Assembly (NCBI GenBank): GCA_014193315.1
Contig: BJHS01000006.1
Location: 62,001-126,000 of the forward strand
Direction: 5' to 3'
Length of the DNA: 64,000 nt
From: Verrucomicrobiota bacterium
GTDB taxonomy: Bacteria > Verrucomicrobiota > Verrucomicrobiia > Opitutales > UBA953
The notes under the pieces are model-generated. The model did not search any database. It was not told the origin of the DNA and saw only the letters and a program-made list of their open reading frames with translations. Shown one piece after another: positions 29,473 through 38,214 of the stretch (position 1 is its first letter; each line of letters starts with the position of its first letter). The translations under genes and the position numbers were made by a program.

Positions 29473-30810
29473 ATGAAACAGCGAACCCTCGGACGAGAAG
29501 CCTCGGTCAAAGGCAAGGCCCTCCACACCGGCCAAGAGGTCACCCTTACCCTTAAGCCCGGCGCCATCGACACCGGGCTGGTCTTCCGCCGCATCGACCT
29601 CTTCGGTAAGCCGGAGGTCCGCCCTGTCTCCGAGATGGTCACAGATTTGGAGCGCAAAACCACCGTCTCCTCCGATGCAGTCAAGCTGCACACCATCGAG
29701 CACGTGCTCTCCGCCCTCACCGGCATGGGCGTCGACAACGCGATCGTCGAACTCGACGCCTCGGAGCCACCGATCGTCGATGGCTCGGCCCGTCCCTTCA
29801 CGACGCTCATCCACCAGTGCGGCATCGTCGAACAGGACGCGACCCGCGAGGTCTTCACGCTAACGCAGCCCATCACCATCAACGAGGGTAGTCGTTCGAT
29901 CATCGCCCTGCCCTTCGACGGCCTCCGCATCACCTGCACCTCGGCCGACGACCGTGGCATCCACACGCAGCACCTGACGACGGATATAGACGCGGAATCC
30001 TACGTCGCTCAGATCGCCCCGGCCCGCACCTTTACCATCTACGAGGACATCGAGGAGCTCCTTAAGAAAGGTCTCATCCAAGGCGGCTCCCTGGATTCCG
30101 CCATCATCCTCAAGGGGGACAAGATTGTCAGCAAGGAGCCCCTGCGCTTCAAGGACGAGCTCGTCCGCCACAAGATCCTCGATATCGTCGGCGACATCGT
30201 CTTGGCCGGCGTCCGCGTGAAGGCCCACATCATCGCCGTGCGGCCGGGTCACGCGCTGAACGCCCGCCTGGCCGCCGCCATCCGTAAGCAGTGGCAGGAA
30301 TCCAAAGCCCCCAAGGCCAAGGAGGCCCCCCTCCGCAAGCTGGAGTCCCCCACCCCTTTCTCCGGCAGCGCCCTCGATATCCGGCAAATCCTCAACGCCC
30401 TCCCCCACCGGTACCCGTTCGTGATGGTCGACCGCGTGGTCGAGCTGACCGAGGATTCCTTGGTCGCAATCAAGAACGTCACCATCAACGAGCCTTACTT
30501 CCAAGGCCACTTCCCGGGCCAGCCCGTCATGCCCGGCGTCCTCCAGATCGAGGCCATGGCCCAGGCTGCCGGCCTCATCATGCTCCGCCGCGGCGCCGCC
30601 GACGAGGCACCGAAGGTCGTCTTCTTCATGAGCGCCGACAAGGTGAAGTTCCGCAAAGCGGTCACCCCGGGCGACACCCTCGAGATTCGTGCCAAGCTCA
30701 CGAAAATCCGCGGTCGCGTCGCCGCCGCCGAGTGCGAATGCCGGGTCAACGGCGAGGTCGTCTCCTCGGCTGACTTGCTCTTCACGATCGCCGAGTCTCT
30801 CGCCGGCTGA
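29473..30810 (+). CDS. lpxC: Bifunctional LpxC (UDP-acyl-GlcNAc deacetylase) / FabZ (3-hydroxyacyl-ACP dehydratase)
   Basis: The N-terminal half (about 1-290) is LpxC, the committed zinc deacetylase of lipid A synthesis. The zinc His is in [12 protein letters not shown], the His/Asp pair in [11 protein letters not shown], and a further His in PGHALN. The C-terminal half (about 300-445) is FabZ, with [10 protein letters not shown] and the catalytic His/Glu in [19 protein letters not shown]. The fusion is established in Bacteroidota and several PVC lineages. I choose the ATG at 29473 ([10 protein letters not shown]) over a GTG nine bases upstream. lpxA follows after five bases, so lipid A genes are co-transcribed. 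Confidence 0.96.
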   Translation: MKQRTLGREASVKGKALHTGQEVTLTLKPGAIDTGLVFRRIDLFGKPEVRPVSEMVTDLERKTTVSSDAVKLHTIEHVLSALTGMGVDNAIVELDASEPPIVDGSARPFTTLIHQCGIVEQDATREVFTLTQPITINEGSRSIIALPFDGLRITCTSADDRGIHTQHLTTDIDAESYVAQIAPARTFTIYEDIEELLKKGLIQGGSLDSAIILKGDKIVSKEPLRFKDELVRHKILDIVGDIVLAGVRVKAHIIAVRPGHALNARLAAAIRKQWQESKAPKAKEAPLRKLESPTPFSGSALDIRQILNALPHRYPFVMVDRVVELTEDSLVAIKNVTINEPYFQGHFPGQPVMPGVLQIEAMAQAAGLIMLRRGAADEAPKVVFFMSADKVKFRKAVTPGDTLEIRAKLTKIRGRVAAAECECRVNGEVVSSADLLFTIAESLAG

Positions 30811-30815
30811 CCGCA

Positions 30816-31589
30816 ATGCCTTCGATCCACCCCACGGCGATCGTCGAATCCGGTGCCCAGCTCGGGGCGAACGTCACCATCGGCGCGTACGCGTTCATCG
30901 GCGCTGAGGTGACCCTTGGCGAGGACTGCACCGTGCACCACCACGCGACCGTGGATGGCTTCACGCAGCTCGGACCGCAGTGCGAGGTGTTCCCGTATGC
31001 CTTCATCGGGGGCCGCACCCAGGACCTCAAGGCCCGCCCGGGCAAGCCCGGCCTTAAGGTCGGCGCCCGCAACGTCTTCCGCGAGTACGCGAGCGTCCAT
31101 CTTGGCACCCAGGAAGGCGAATGGACCATGCTGGGCGATGACAACACGCTCCTGGCCTACTCGCACATCGCCCACGACTGCGTCATCGGCAACCACCTCG
31201 TCATCTCCAGCCACTCCGCCGTGGCCGGCCACGTGCACGTCGGCGACCATGTGAACATCGGCTGGAACGCCGGCATCCACCAGTTCTGCCGCATCGGCGA
31301 CCACGCCATGGTCGCCGCCTGCTCCAAGTGCGTCCAGGACGTCCCGCCCTTCGTCATCGCCGACGGCAACCCGTGCGAGACCAAGATGATCAACATCGTC
31401 GGCCTGACCCGTGCAGGCTTCACGCCCGACGAGATCGCGACGGCCAAGACGCTGCATCGCCTCTTTTACCGCGATGGCCTCAACGCCTCGCAGGCCCTCG
31501 AGAAGGCCCGGGGCCTACCCGAGGCCTCCGGCCGTGTCGCGCAGGCCTTCGTCGGCTTCGCCGCGGCGACCAAGCGCGGTCTGGCCTAA
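30816..31589 (+). CDS. lpxA: UDP-N-acetylglucosamine acyltransferase LpxA
   Basis: LpxA transfers a 3-hydroxyacyl chain from ACP to UDP-GlcNAc, the first step of lipid A. The 257-residue protein has the left-handed beta-helix hexapeptide repeats (IHPTAIVESGAQLGANVTIG and on), the catalytic His in AYSHIAHDCVIGNH, and the helical C-terminal domain. The chain-selecting loop around the motif NIGWNAGIHQFCRIGDHAM is conserved. It is just downstream of lpxC-fabZ. Confidence 0.96.
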   Translation: MPSIHPTAIVESGAQLGANVTIGAYAFIGAEVTLGEDCTVHHHATVDGFTQLGPQCEVFPYAFIGGRTQDLKARPGKPGLKVGARNVFREYASVHLGTQEGEWTMLGDDNTLLAYSHIAHDCVIGNHLVISSHSAVAGHVHVGDHVNIGWNAGIHQFCRIGDHAMVAACSKCVQDVPPFVIADGNPCETKMINIVGLTRAGFTPDEIATAKTLHRLFYRDGLNASQALEKARGLPEASGRVAQAFVGFAAATKRGLA

Positions 31590-31638
31590 GTTCGCAAGGG
31601 CGCTTGCGCTGGCGTTCGGCTTTCCTAGGTTGGCGGGC

Positions 31639-32418
31639 ATGAAAGCCCTTCTGCCTTCCCTCCTCGCCGTCCTTGGCTCCTTCGGCCCACTCGCCGCGGC
31701 AATCGTCGAGAAGCCCCTGGAATACAAGTCCGGAGACGTCGTCTGCGAAGGCTGGCAGGCCTATGACGACGCCGTGACCGGCCCGCGCCCCGGCGTGCTC
31801 GTCGTGCACCAGTGGACTGGTATCAGCGACCACGAGAAGGAAGCCGCGCGCAAGCTCGCCGCCCTCGGCTACAACGTCCTCGTGGCCGACATCTACGGCC
31901 AGGGTGTGCGCCCGCAGCCCCCGGCCGCCGGCAAGGAAGCCGGCAAGTACAAGTCGGACCGGCCGCTGCTCCGGGCCCGCGTCAACGCCGCCCTCGACGT
32001 CCTCAGCCATGACGCCCGCACCGACCCCTCCAAACTCGCCGCGACCGGCTACTGCTTCGGCGGCACGACCGTGCTCGAGCTCGCCCGTAGCGGCACCGCG
32101 CTCAAGGGCGTGGTCAGTTTCCATGGTGGCCTCGATTCCCCGACCCCGGCCGACGGCAAGAACATCAAGGCCAAGGTCCTCGCCCTTCATGGCGCCGATG
32201 ACCCTTACGTCCCGGCCAAGGATGTCGCCGCCTTCGAAGCCGAGATGAAGGCCTCGGGCGTAGACTACAAACTCGTGAAGTACCCCGGCGCCGTCCACAG
32301 TTTCACCCATAAGGCCGCCGGTATCGATAACTCCAAGGGCGCCGCCTACAATGCCGACGCCGACCGCGACTCGTGGTTCCAGATGGCGCAGTTCCTGAAG
32401 TCCACGCTCGGGCGCTGA
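31639..32418 (+). CDS. Secreted dienelactone hydrolase-family alpha/beta hydrolase
   Basis: A 259-residue protein with a signal peptide (about 1-21). The dienelactone hydrolase triad is present: nucleophile Cys139 in GYCFGG, Asp188 in HGADDPY and His220 in GAVHSFTH. Cys in place of Ser is normal for this family. Substrate unknown; related secreted proteins are common in Verrucomicrobiota. The start at 31639 has a TAGGTT seven bases upstream and no clear ribosome site. A 6-bp hairpin (CGCAAG/CTTGCG, about 31594-31609) separates it from lpxA. Confidence 0.9.
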   Translation: MKALLPSLLAVLGSFGPLAAAIVEKPLEYKSGDVVCEGWQAYDDAVTGPRPGVLVVHQWTGISDHEKEAARKLAALGYNVLVADIYGQGVRPQPPAAGKEAGKYKSDRPLLRARVNAALDVLSHDARTDPSKLAATGYCFGGTTVLELARSGTALKGVVSFHGGLDSPTPADGKNIKAKVLALHGADDPYVPAKDVAAFEAEMKASGVDYKLVKYPGAVHSFTHKAAGIDNSKGAAYNADADRDSWFQMAQFLKSTLGR

Positions 32419-32434
32419 GCGACCTATCTTTAAA

Positions 32435-33601
32435 ATGAAAACCCGACTCCAGCTGCTTTTCCTCTCGGCCTCCGCCTTGGCGGCCGAACCCAGCAACGGC
32501 CTCGCCCCTGAGGTACCCGGTCTCAACGCGGCTGCCGTCTCCTACGCACTGGAAGCCAAGCTGCCCGACCTCGAGAAGCCGTTCGTCAGCACCAAGCCAC
32601 AAGAGCTCAAGGATGGCCTTACCGTCGGAGAACTTCAGGGGGCACAGAAGGACGCCGTCCTGAAGTTTGCCCACGAAATCGCGGACGGTAAGCACGGCGA
32701 AATCGATAGCCTCCTCGTGGCGCACCACGGCCAGCTACTCTTCGAATCCTACTACCGTCGCGGCCGCCAAAATTATCCGCACTATCAGATGTCGATCACC
32801 AAGTCCTACACGGCCATGGCTGTCGGACGCGCGATCCAGCTCGGTCACCTCAAGATGTCGGACCTCGATCGTCCGGTTTGGACCTTCCTCAAGGAGCTGC
32901 AGCCTACGAAGTTCGTCGACGGCGCGAAGGACGTCACCTTGGCGCAGGCGATGAACATGAAGTCAGGCGTGCGCGTCGACGACGCGAAGATCAGCGAACT
33001 CGTCAAGAATCCCGCCGCGCTGAAAGGCCAAGGCCAGATCCAAGCTTACTTCCAGCATAGCGCGCCGATTCCGGCCGCCCCGCGCACCTTCAAATACCAA
33101 TCCTCCGACCCCTGCATGGCCATGCAGGTCGTGCAGGCCAGCGTACCGGGCTCCGCCGAGGATTTCATCCGCAAGGAACTCTTCGGTAAACTCGGTATCT
33201 CCAATTACAACTGGGAGACCGATACCGTCAGCGGCCTGCCCAAGTCGGCAGCTGGCGCGGGCGTCCTTTCCCGCGACATGGTCAAATGGGGTCTGCTCGT
33301 CCTCGATAAAGGCAAGTGGCATGGCGAACAGCTCATTCCCGCCGAGTACGTGGCCAAGGCCACTTCGCGCCTCAACGAGAATTCCGCCACCAACGGTTAC
33401 GGCTTCTTCTGGTGGACCGATGATTTCAAGATCGGCGACAAGTCCTACCACGCCGTGGAGGGTCGCGGTGCCGGCGGCCAGTTCATCTTTACGTTCCCCG
33501 AGGCTGACCTCGTGGTCGTCGTGACCGCCCACCATAAGGGTATGGGCACGATGCTGAAGAATCTTCCGCCCGCCCTGGTGCCGGCTTTCCTTGGAAGATA
33601 A
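32435..33601 (+). CDS. Secreted serine hydrolase of the beta-lactamase/class C fold
   Basis: A 388-residue protein with an N-terminal signal peptide. The penicillin-recognising fold is marked by S120-I-T-K123 (SxxK), the YxS-type motif KYQSSDP, and the third motif region RGAGGQF in place of K[ST]G. These features fit esterase-like class C family members (6-aminohexanoate-dimer hydrolase/EstB type) rather than a true beta-lactamase. It begins 17 bases after the dienelactone hydrolase. The TATCTT just upstream of the ATG could be a promoter element. Confidence 0.88.
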   Translation: MKTRLQLLFLSASALAAEPSNGLAPEVPGLNAAAVSYALEAKLPDLEKPFVSTKPQELKDGLTVGELQGAQKDAVLKFAHEIADGKHGEIDSLLVAHHGQLLFESYYRRGRQNYPHYQMSITKSYTAMAVGRAIQLGHLKMSDLDRPVWTFLKELQPTKFVDGAKDVTLAQAMNMKSGVRVDDAKISELVKNPAALKGQGQIQAYFQHSAPIPAAPRTFKYQSSDPCMAMQVVQASVPGSAEDFIRKELFGKLGISNYNWETDTVSGLPKSAAGAGVLSRDMVKWGLLVLDKGKWHGEQLIPAEYVAKATSRLNENSATNGYGFFWWTDDFKIGDKSYHAVEGRGAGGQFIFTFPEADLVVVVTAHHKGMGTMLKNLPPALVPAFLGR

Positions 33602-33625
33602 TAGGCCAACCCACGGCGGCTGAAC

Positions 33626-34048
33626 ATGCGACACTCCCTCTTCCCCCTGCTCGCACTGCTTATGCTTGTCGGCTGCAAGCCGACGACTGAGACACTGCGT
33701 GGCACGCCGTCCGAGCTGAGCGCGATCAGGAGCGCCGGCGAAAAGCCTTTCAGCGCCGGAGATGTCGTGACTTGGGCGCAGCCCGACGATCACTTCCGCG
33801 ACCGCACGGCGAAGCTCGAAGTCGGTGCGGCCGACGGCAAAGCCCTGCTGGGACGACTCGTGATGCTCGAGAACGGCGCGGAGACCGCCGCCTTCTTGAA
33901 AGCCCACGGCTGCGCCCAGATCTCCGGCCCGATCGGCGTACGTAAGCTGCCGAGCGCCCTGCAAGTGGATATCGAGCTCACCGGCAAGGACGGCGAGAAG
34001 CTTATCCTCATCCTGACCTCCGACGGCACCCCTGCCGGCGAGGGCTGA
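33626..34048 (+). CDS. Small lipoprotein, unknown function
   Basis: A 140-residue protein with a lipoprotein signal (LLALLMLVGC, lipidated Cys near residue 17). The mature part is a small alpha/beta protein containing GDVVTWAQPDDHF, GRLVMLENGAETAAFL and a final beta-rich ALQVDIELTGKDGEKLILIL. No family recognised. It is the last gene of the run after lpxA and is followed by a terminator. Confidence 0.72.
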   Translation: MRHSLFPLLALLMLVGCKPTTETLRGTPSELSAIRSAGEKPFSAGDVVTWAQPDDHFRDRTAKLEVGAADGKALLGRLVMLENGAETAAFLKAHGCAQISGPIGVRKLPSALQVDIELTGKDGEKLILILTSDGTPAGEG

Positions 34049-34056
34049 AAACGAAA

Positions 34057-34090
34057 GAGCCGCGGATCGCTCCGCGGCTCGATTCTTTCC
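34057..34090. terminator. Bidirectional hairpin terminator between lipoprotein gene and deoA
   Basis: A 9-bp perfect stem (GAGCCGCGG/CCGCGGCTC, 34057-34080) with loop ATCGCT. T-rich sequence follows on the plus strand (GATTCTTTCC), and on the minus strand the stem is followed by TTTCGTTTTC. It lies between two convergent genes. Confidence 0.85.
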
Positions 34091-34102
34091 TGGCAGGCCG
34101 GA

Positions 34103-35437
34103 TTAGGCCACACGCTCGACGACGAGCGGGGGCATGTTCGGGCGCTTGGGGGCGAGGCGGTAGGCGTCGCGGAAGTACGGCAACGCGGCGTCGACCTTGG
34201 CCTCGTCGTTGTAATGGATCATGATTAGCGGCTCACCCTGCTTGACCTGCGTGCCGACCTTACGGATCTCGGTGACGCCGACCGCGGGGTCGAGCGTGCC
34301 GTCCTTGAGGGTGGCGAGCAGACGGACGCCCTGGGCGATCTTGCCGGCGTCGATGGTGTGCACGTAGCCACGCTTCGGGGCGGGCAGCTTGCGGATGAAT
34401 TTGGCCTTCGGGAATTTCGAGGGGTCGTCGATCCAGTCGGTCTTGCCGCCCTGGGCGCGGACCATCGCCTTGAACTTCTCGAGGGCGGAACCGTCCGTGA
34501 GGTGCTTCTCGACGGTCTGCTTGGCAGAGAGGGTCGAACCGGCGACGCCGGCCAGGCGCACGACTTCCATGCCGAGCTTGAGGACGAGGTCATGCAGGTC
34601 TTCGGGGCCTTCACCCTTGAGGAGACGGACGGCTTCGAGGACTTCGAGACCGGTGCCGACGGAGTCGCCGAGGGGCTGGTTGATGTCGGTCACGAGGGCG
34701 ACGCACTTGCGGTTGAGCGAGCGGGCGACGCGGGTCACGATGCGGGCGAGCTGCTTGGCTTGCTCGAGGTCGCGGATGAAGGAGCCATTGCCCCACTTCA
34801 CGTCGATTACGAGGCCTTCGCAGCCTTCGGCGAGCTTCTTCGAGAGGATACTGCCGGTGATGAGGGGGAGCGAGGGGATGGTGCCGGTCTTCTGCCGCAG
34901 CGTGTAAAGGATGTCATCCGCCGGGGCGATCTCCTTGCACTGCTCCGTGACCGCGCAACCGACGCGCTCGAGTTGTTGACGAAACTGCTCCATGGTGGCC
35001 TTGCCCTTGAACCCTGGAATCGAGCTAAGCTTTTCGACGGTCGAGATGCAGAACTCCTCGTCCTTGCCGTTCATACCCGGCATGATGACGCCGGCGGCGG
35101 CGCCCAGCGGACCGAGCACCATCGAGGTCTTGTCGCCCACGCCCCCCGTCGAGACCTTGGCGATCTTGGGCTGGGTCAGACGGTCGAGGTCGATGACATC
35201 GCCGGACAGGCGGAGCTCCTCGGCGAGCAGCGCGGTCTCCTGGGCCGACATCTGCTTGAAGAAGATCGCCATGGCCAAGGCGGCCTGTTGGGCCTCCGGC
35301 ATCTCGGCGTCCATGATCGAATCGACGATCTGCCGGATCTCATCCGCGGAGAACTCGCCGCCATCCCGTTTCTTCTCGATGAGAGACGTGAAGGAGGGCT
35401 TTTCCTTCCTCCGATGTTCGACGATTTTTTCGGTCAT
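34103..35437 (-). CDS. deoA: Divergent thymidine/pyrimidine-nucleoside phosphorylase
   Basis: A 444-residue member of the thymidine phosphorylase/AnPRT-like fold, which phosphorolyses pyrimidine deoxynucleosides. It covers the helical N-terminal domain, the phosphate-binding core and the C-terminal domain. The family motif KHSTGGVGD reads K94-V-S-T-G-G-V-G-D here, so the His equivalent to E. coli His85 is Val95. The Gly-rich GRGLGHTGG segment is replaced by NGKDEEFCI. Arg, Ser and Lys of the thymine site are kept (YTLRQK, ITGSILSKK). Either activity or specificity may differ from DeoA, so the symbol is tentative. It lies 191 bases after ribD. Confidence 0.82.
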   Translation of the reverse strand: MTEKIVEHRRKEKPSFTSLIEKKRDGGEFSADEIRQIVDSIMDAEMPEAQQAALAMAIFFKQMSAQETALLAEELRLSGDVIDLDRLTQPKIAKVSTGGVGDKTSMVLGPLGAAAGVIMPGMNGKDEEFCISTVEKLSSIPGFKGKATMEQFRQQLERVGCAVTEQCKEIAPADDILYTLRQKTGTIPSLPLITGSILSKKLAEGCEGLVIDVKWGNGSFIRDLEQAKQLARIVTRVARSLNRKCVALVTDINQPLGDSVGTGLEVLEAVRLLKGEGPEDLHDLVLKLGMEVVRLAGVAGSTLSAKQTVEKHLTDGSALEKFKAMVRAQGGKTDWIDDPSKFPKAKFIRKLPAPKRGYVHTIDAGKIAQGVRLLATLKDGTLDPAVGVTEIRKVGTQVKQGEPLIMIHYNDEAKVDAALPYFRDAYRLAPKRPNMPPLVVERVA

Positions 35438-35628
35438 AAGGTGTTCGAGTTTAGAAGGTTACAGCCGGCCTGCTGGGCAGGGGGAGGCGGACACGCTGAT
35501 ATGTAAGATTTTCTTGAAAAGTCGAGCCAAAAGCGACAGGCGCACCGGCATGGGCAACCTTACCAAGCAAAGGGGGCCGAAGGACGCCCAAAACAGCCCT
35601 AGCCGCCCTCAACAGGCCCAGCGGCCGC

Positions 35629-36717
35629 CTACCCCAGATAGCCCCGGAAAAGGGCGTCCTGGCCGAAAAGGGAGGTCGTTTCGGCCACCAAGGGGAAAGC
35701 CCCACCCTCGAACCAAGCCGGACTCTCGGGATTACCGCCCAACCGTGGGGCGATGTAAGCAAAAAGGTAATCCGCCACCCCCTCCCGGAGCAGGACGGAG
35801 GCAAAGCGCGGGCCAGCCTCGATCAGAACCCCGGTGATGCCCTCGGCGGCGCCACGCTCCGCCCAAGCATCAAGGAAGTCCGCGCCATCCCCCGGCAACG
35901 ACCAAACCTGGATGCCCTCGGCCTCGAACCAAGCCTGATCAGCAGCGCGGACGGCGGAAGCCAGCCCGACGACGATGGTCCGGCCGCGGAAGGCGTCGGT
36001 GAAGAGGTTCAACCCGGCGCGACCAGCGGAGCGAAATTGGCGATCGAGCACGAAACGCACCGGGGCGTGCTCACCGTCGGCGTCCCGGGCCGTCAGCCGC
36101 GGGTTGTCGGCCAGCAAGGTATCCGCGGTCACCGCGATCGCGGGGAAAAGCCGTCGCCAGCGATGGACATCGGCCTGGGCGGCGGGGCCGGTGATTGCCC
36201 GGGGCTCGCCCGCGGCCGACACAAGCTTACCGTCCAGGGTAGCCGCGACCTTCAAGGCGAGCAGCGGGCGCGCGGCGGTGATCCAGTGGTTGAAGAGGAA
36301 GTTAAGGTCCGTGCATTCGTCGCGGAGGACGCCCTCGACGACGGCGACCCCAGCCTCACGGAGCCGGCCGATGCCCTTCCCGGCGTGCGCGGGATTCGGG
36401 TCCGTCGCGCCGACGACCACCGTGCGGAAACCAGCCTGCAGGATGGCGTCGACGCACGGCGGCGTGCGGCCGTGCGTGCAGCACGGTTCCAACGTGACAT
36501 GCAAGATGGCATCAGCCCGGGGGGCGCGACCCAGGGCCCGCATTGCCATGACCTCCGCGTGCGGCTGCCCAGCCGCGGCATGGAAGCCTTCGGCGACGAT
36601 GACCCCGCCCTCCGTGATCACGGCCCCGACCATCGGGTTGGGGTGCGTCCGACCCCACGCCCGTCGTGCGAGCTCCAAGGCTCGGCGTATCGGGGGCTCG
36701 ACGGACGCGGACGACAC
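35629..36717 (-). CDS. ribD: Bifunctional riboflavin biosynthesis deaminase/reductase RibD
   Basis: RibD carries out the deamination and the side-chain reduction in riboflavin synthesis. The 362-residue protein has the N-terminal deaminase with zinc ligands in PHAEVMAM and EPCCTHGRTPPC. The C-terminal reductase contains the motif LKVAATLDGKLVSAAGEPRAI and the NADPH-binding region ending VLIEAGPRFASVLL. It follows the helicase gene with two bases between them. No FMN riboswitch is visible. Confidence 0.96.
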   Translation of the reverse strand: MSSASVEPPIRRALELARRAWGRTHPNPMVGAVITEGGVIVAEGFHAAAGQPHAEVMAMRALGRAPRADAILHVTLEPCCTHGRTPPCVDAILQAGFRTVVVGATDPNPAHAGKGIGRLREAGVAVVEGVLRDECTDLNFLFNHWITAARPLLALKVAATLDGKLVSAAGEPRAITGPAAQADVHRWRRLFPAIAVTADTLLADNPRLTARDADGEHAPVRFVLDRQFRSAGRAGLNLFTDAFRGRTIVVGLASAVRAADQAWFEAEGIQVWSLPGDGADFLDAWAERGAAEGITGVLIEAGPRFASVLLREGVADYLFAYIAPRLGGNPESPAWFEGGAFPLVAETTSLFGQDALFRGYLG

Positions 36718-36719
36718 GC

Positions 36720-37907
36720 TCAGCGGTTACGCTTACGCGAGACCGCGGCGGCCTTGGCGTTGCCGGGGGTCAACTGCGGTTCAGAATAGTAACGGAAACC
36801 TTCGAGCTTACGGCGCTCGATGGCGCGACCGAGGAGTTGCTCGATCTGCTGCAGGTGGTGCATCTCGTCGGGAGAGTAGAGCGTGAAGGCCTCGCCTTCG
36901 GCGGTGGCGCGGCCGGTCCGACCGATACGGTGGACGTAGTCCTCGGCGTGCTCGGGTACGTTGTAATTGATGACGTGGGTGACGCCGCGGATATCGAGCC
37001 CGCGGGAGGCGATGTCGGTCGCCACCATGATCGAGAACTTGCCGGACTTGAAGCCGGCCAAGGCGGCGGCGCGCTCCGACTGCGAACGGTCGGCATGCAT
37101 CGTGGCGACCGGCGTGCCGTGCCCTTCGATCCACTCGGCGATACGGTCGGCGTCGCGCTTGGTGCGGGTGAAGACGATGACGGACTTGTAACCGCTCTTG
37201 TTGAGCAGCGAGAGCAACAGGTCGTACTTCTGGAAGACGTCGACCGGGTAGATGGCGTGGTCGACGGTATCGGCGGCGCCCAGGCCGGTGCGGACGTCGA
37301 CGGTGACGGGATCCTGGAGGGCCCAACCGGCGATGCGGCCGATGGCGTCGGAGATCGTGGCCGAGAAGAGGAGCGTCTGACGCTGCTTCGGGCAATAATT
37401 GACGATGCGGGTGACATCCTCGATGAACCCCATGTCGAGCATGCGATCGACCTCGTCCATGATCAGGATCTGGATGGACTTGAGGTCGAGGTGCTTCTGC
37501 TCGTGCAGGTCGAGAAGGCGGCCCGGCGTCGCGATGACGACGTCGACGCCCTCTTCGAGCGCCTTGACCTGGGGTCCTTGACCGACGCCGCCGTAGAGCA
37601 GCGCGGTCTTGGTGCCAAGGTACTTGCCGTACTTCCGGAAATTCTCATCGACCTGCACCGCGAGCTCACGCGTCGGCACGAGCACGAGGCAACGCGGCTT
37701 ACCGGCGGCGGGCCCGAGCAGCGAAAGCGTCGGGAGCGCGAAAGCAGCCGTCTTGCCGGTCCCGGTCTGAGCAGCCCCGATGATGTCGCGGCGGGCGAGG
37801 ATGGCGGGGATCGCCTGCTCTTGGATGGGCGTCGGGTTGACGTAGCCGGACTCGCCGAGGACGCGGAGCACCGACTCAGGGAGGTTCAGTTCGGAAAAGG
37901 TGGGCAT
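36720..37907 (-). CDS. rhlE: DEAD-box ATP-dependent RNA helicase, RhlE-like
   Basis: From the ATG at 37907 the product is 395 residues; upstream in-frame sequence is Phe/Pro-rich and overlaps the tRNA gene, so it is not coding. The Q motif (FSELNLPESVLRVL), motif I AQTGTGKT, Ia PTRELAVQ, Ib TPGR, II DEVD, III SAT, V ATDIASRGLDI and VI HRIGRTGRA are all present. Motif II reads DEVD instead of DEAD. The short basic tail (SRKRNR) fits RhlE-type helicases of ribosome assembly and RNA decay. The leader is strongly pyrimidine-rich on the coding strand. ribD follows directly. Confidence 0.93.
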   Translation of the reverse strand: MPTFSELNLPESVLRVLGESGYVNPTPIQEQAIPAILARRDIIGAAQTGTGKTAAFALPTLSLLGPAAGKPRCLVLVPTRELAVQVDENFRKYGKYLGTKTALLYGGVGQGPQVKALEEGVDVVIATPGRLLDLHEQKHLDLKSIQILIMDEVDRMLDMGFIEDVTRIVNYCPKQRQTLLFSATISDAIGRIAGWALQDPVTVDVRTGLGAADTVDHAIYPVDVFQKYDLLLSLLNKSGYKSVIVFTRTKRDADRIAEWIEGHGTPVATMHADRSQSERAAALAGFKSGKFSIMVATDIASRGLDIRGVTHVINYNVPEHAEDYVHRIGRTGRATAEGEAFTLYSPDEMHHLQQIEQLLGRAIERRKLEGFRYYSEPQLTPGNAKAAAVSRKRNR

Positions 37908-38022
37908 GTGAGGATTGGACAAAGCGGAAGGCGGGGGAAAAGGGAAAGGATAAAGGAAGAAATCCCGAGGAAAGGGCAAGGTTGTGGTCGAGGAGGTCGC
38001 AAACCCCTGTTTTTGTCTGGGT

Positions 38023-38051
38023 TTGACAAACCAACCGGGATGCCCTGCATT
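38023..38051 (+). promoter_or_regulatory. Candidate promoter of the tRNA-His gene
   Basis: A consensus -35 TTGACA (38023-38028) is followed, 17 bases later, by a weaker -10 TGCATT (38046-38051). The predicted start would lie about 20 bases upstream of the tRNA. The -35 sits in the near-palindrome GGTTTGACAAACC. Confidence 0.5.
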
Positions 38052-38080
38052 GCACTCCCTTTCCCTACGGAAGGGCGAAC

Positions 38081-38158
38081 GGTGGTTGTAGCTCAGTTGG
38101 TTAGAGCACTGGTTTGTGGTACCAGGGGTCGGGGGTTCAAGTCCCCTCAATCACCCCA
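38081..38158 (+). tRNA. tRNA-His (GUG anticodon)
   Basis: The cloverleaf folds with acceptor arms GTGGTTG and CAATCAC, D arm (GCTC/GAGC), anticodon stem CTGGT/ACCAG with loop TTGTGGT giving anticodon GTG, and a T arm with GGTTCAAGT. The genomically encoded extra G at position -1 (38081) faces discriminator C73, the identity feature of tRNA-His. CCA is encoded at 38156-38158. It is the only tRNA I found in the window. Confidence 0.97.
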
Positions 38159-38165
38159 CCTTTCC

Positions 38166-38189
38166 AAGGCCCGGCGCAATCCGGGCCTT
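38166..38189. terminator. Hairpin downstream of tRNA-His
   Basis: Arms AAGGCCCGG and CCGGGCCTT form a perfect 9-bp stem with loop CGCAAT, eight bases after the tRNA. No T-run follows on either strand, so termination is likely but not typical. Confidence 0.5.
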
Positions 38190-38214
38190 GCCGTTGGCGG
38201 GAAAGATCCCGGTC

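Noticed and set aside
35438-35628. An FMN riboswitch in the gap downstream of ribD
   Set aside because: None of the conserved RFN-element segments is present, and it lies after, not before, ribD.
37908-38150. An N-terminal extension of the RNA helicase through the tRNA-His gene
   Set aside because: It would translate the tRNA gene and a polypyrimidine tract; the helicase Q motif starts at the 37907 ATG.
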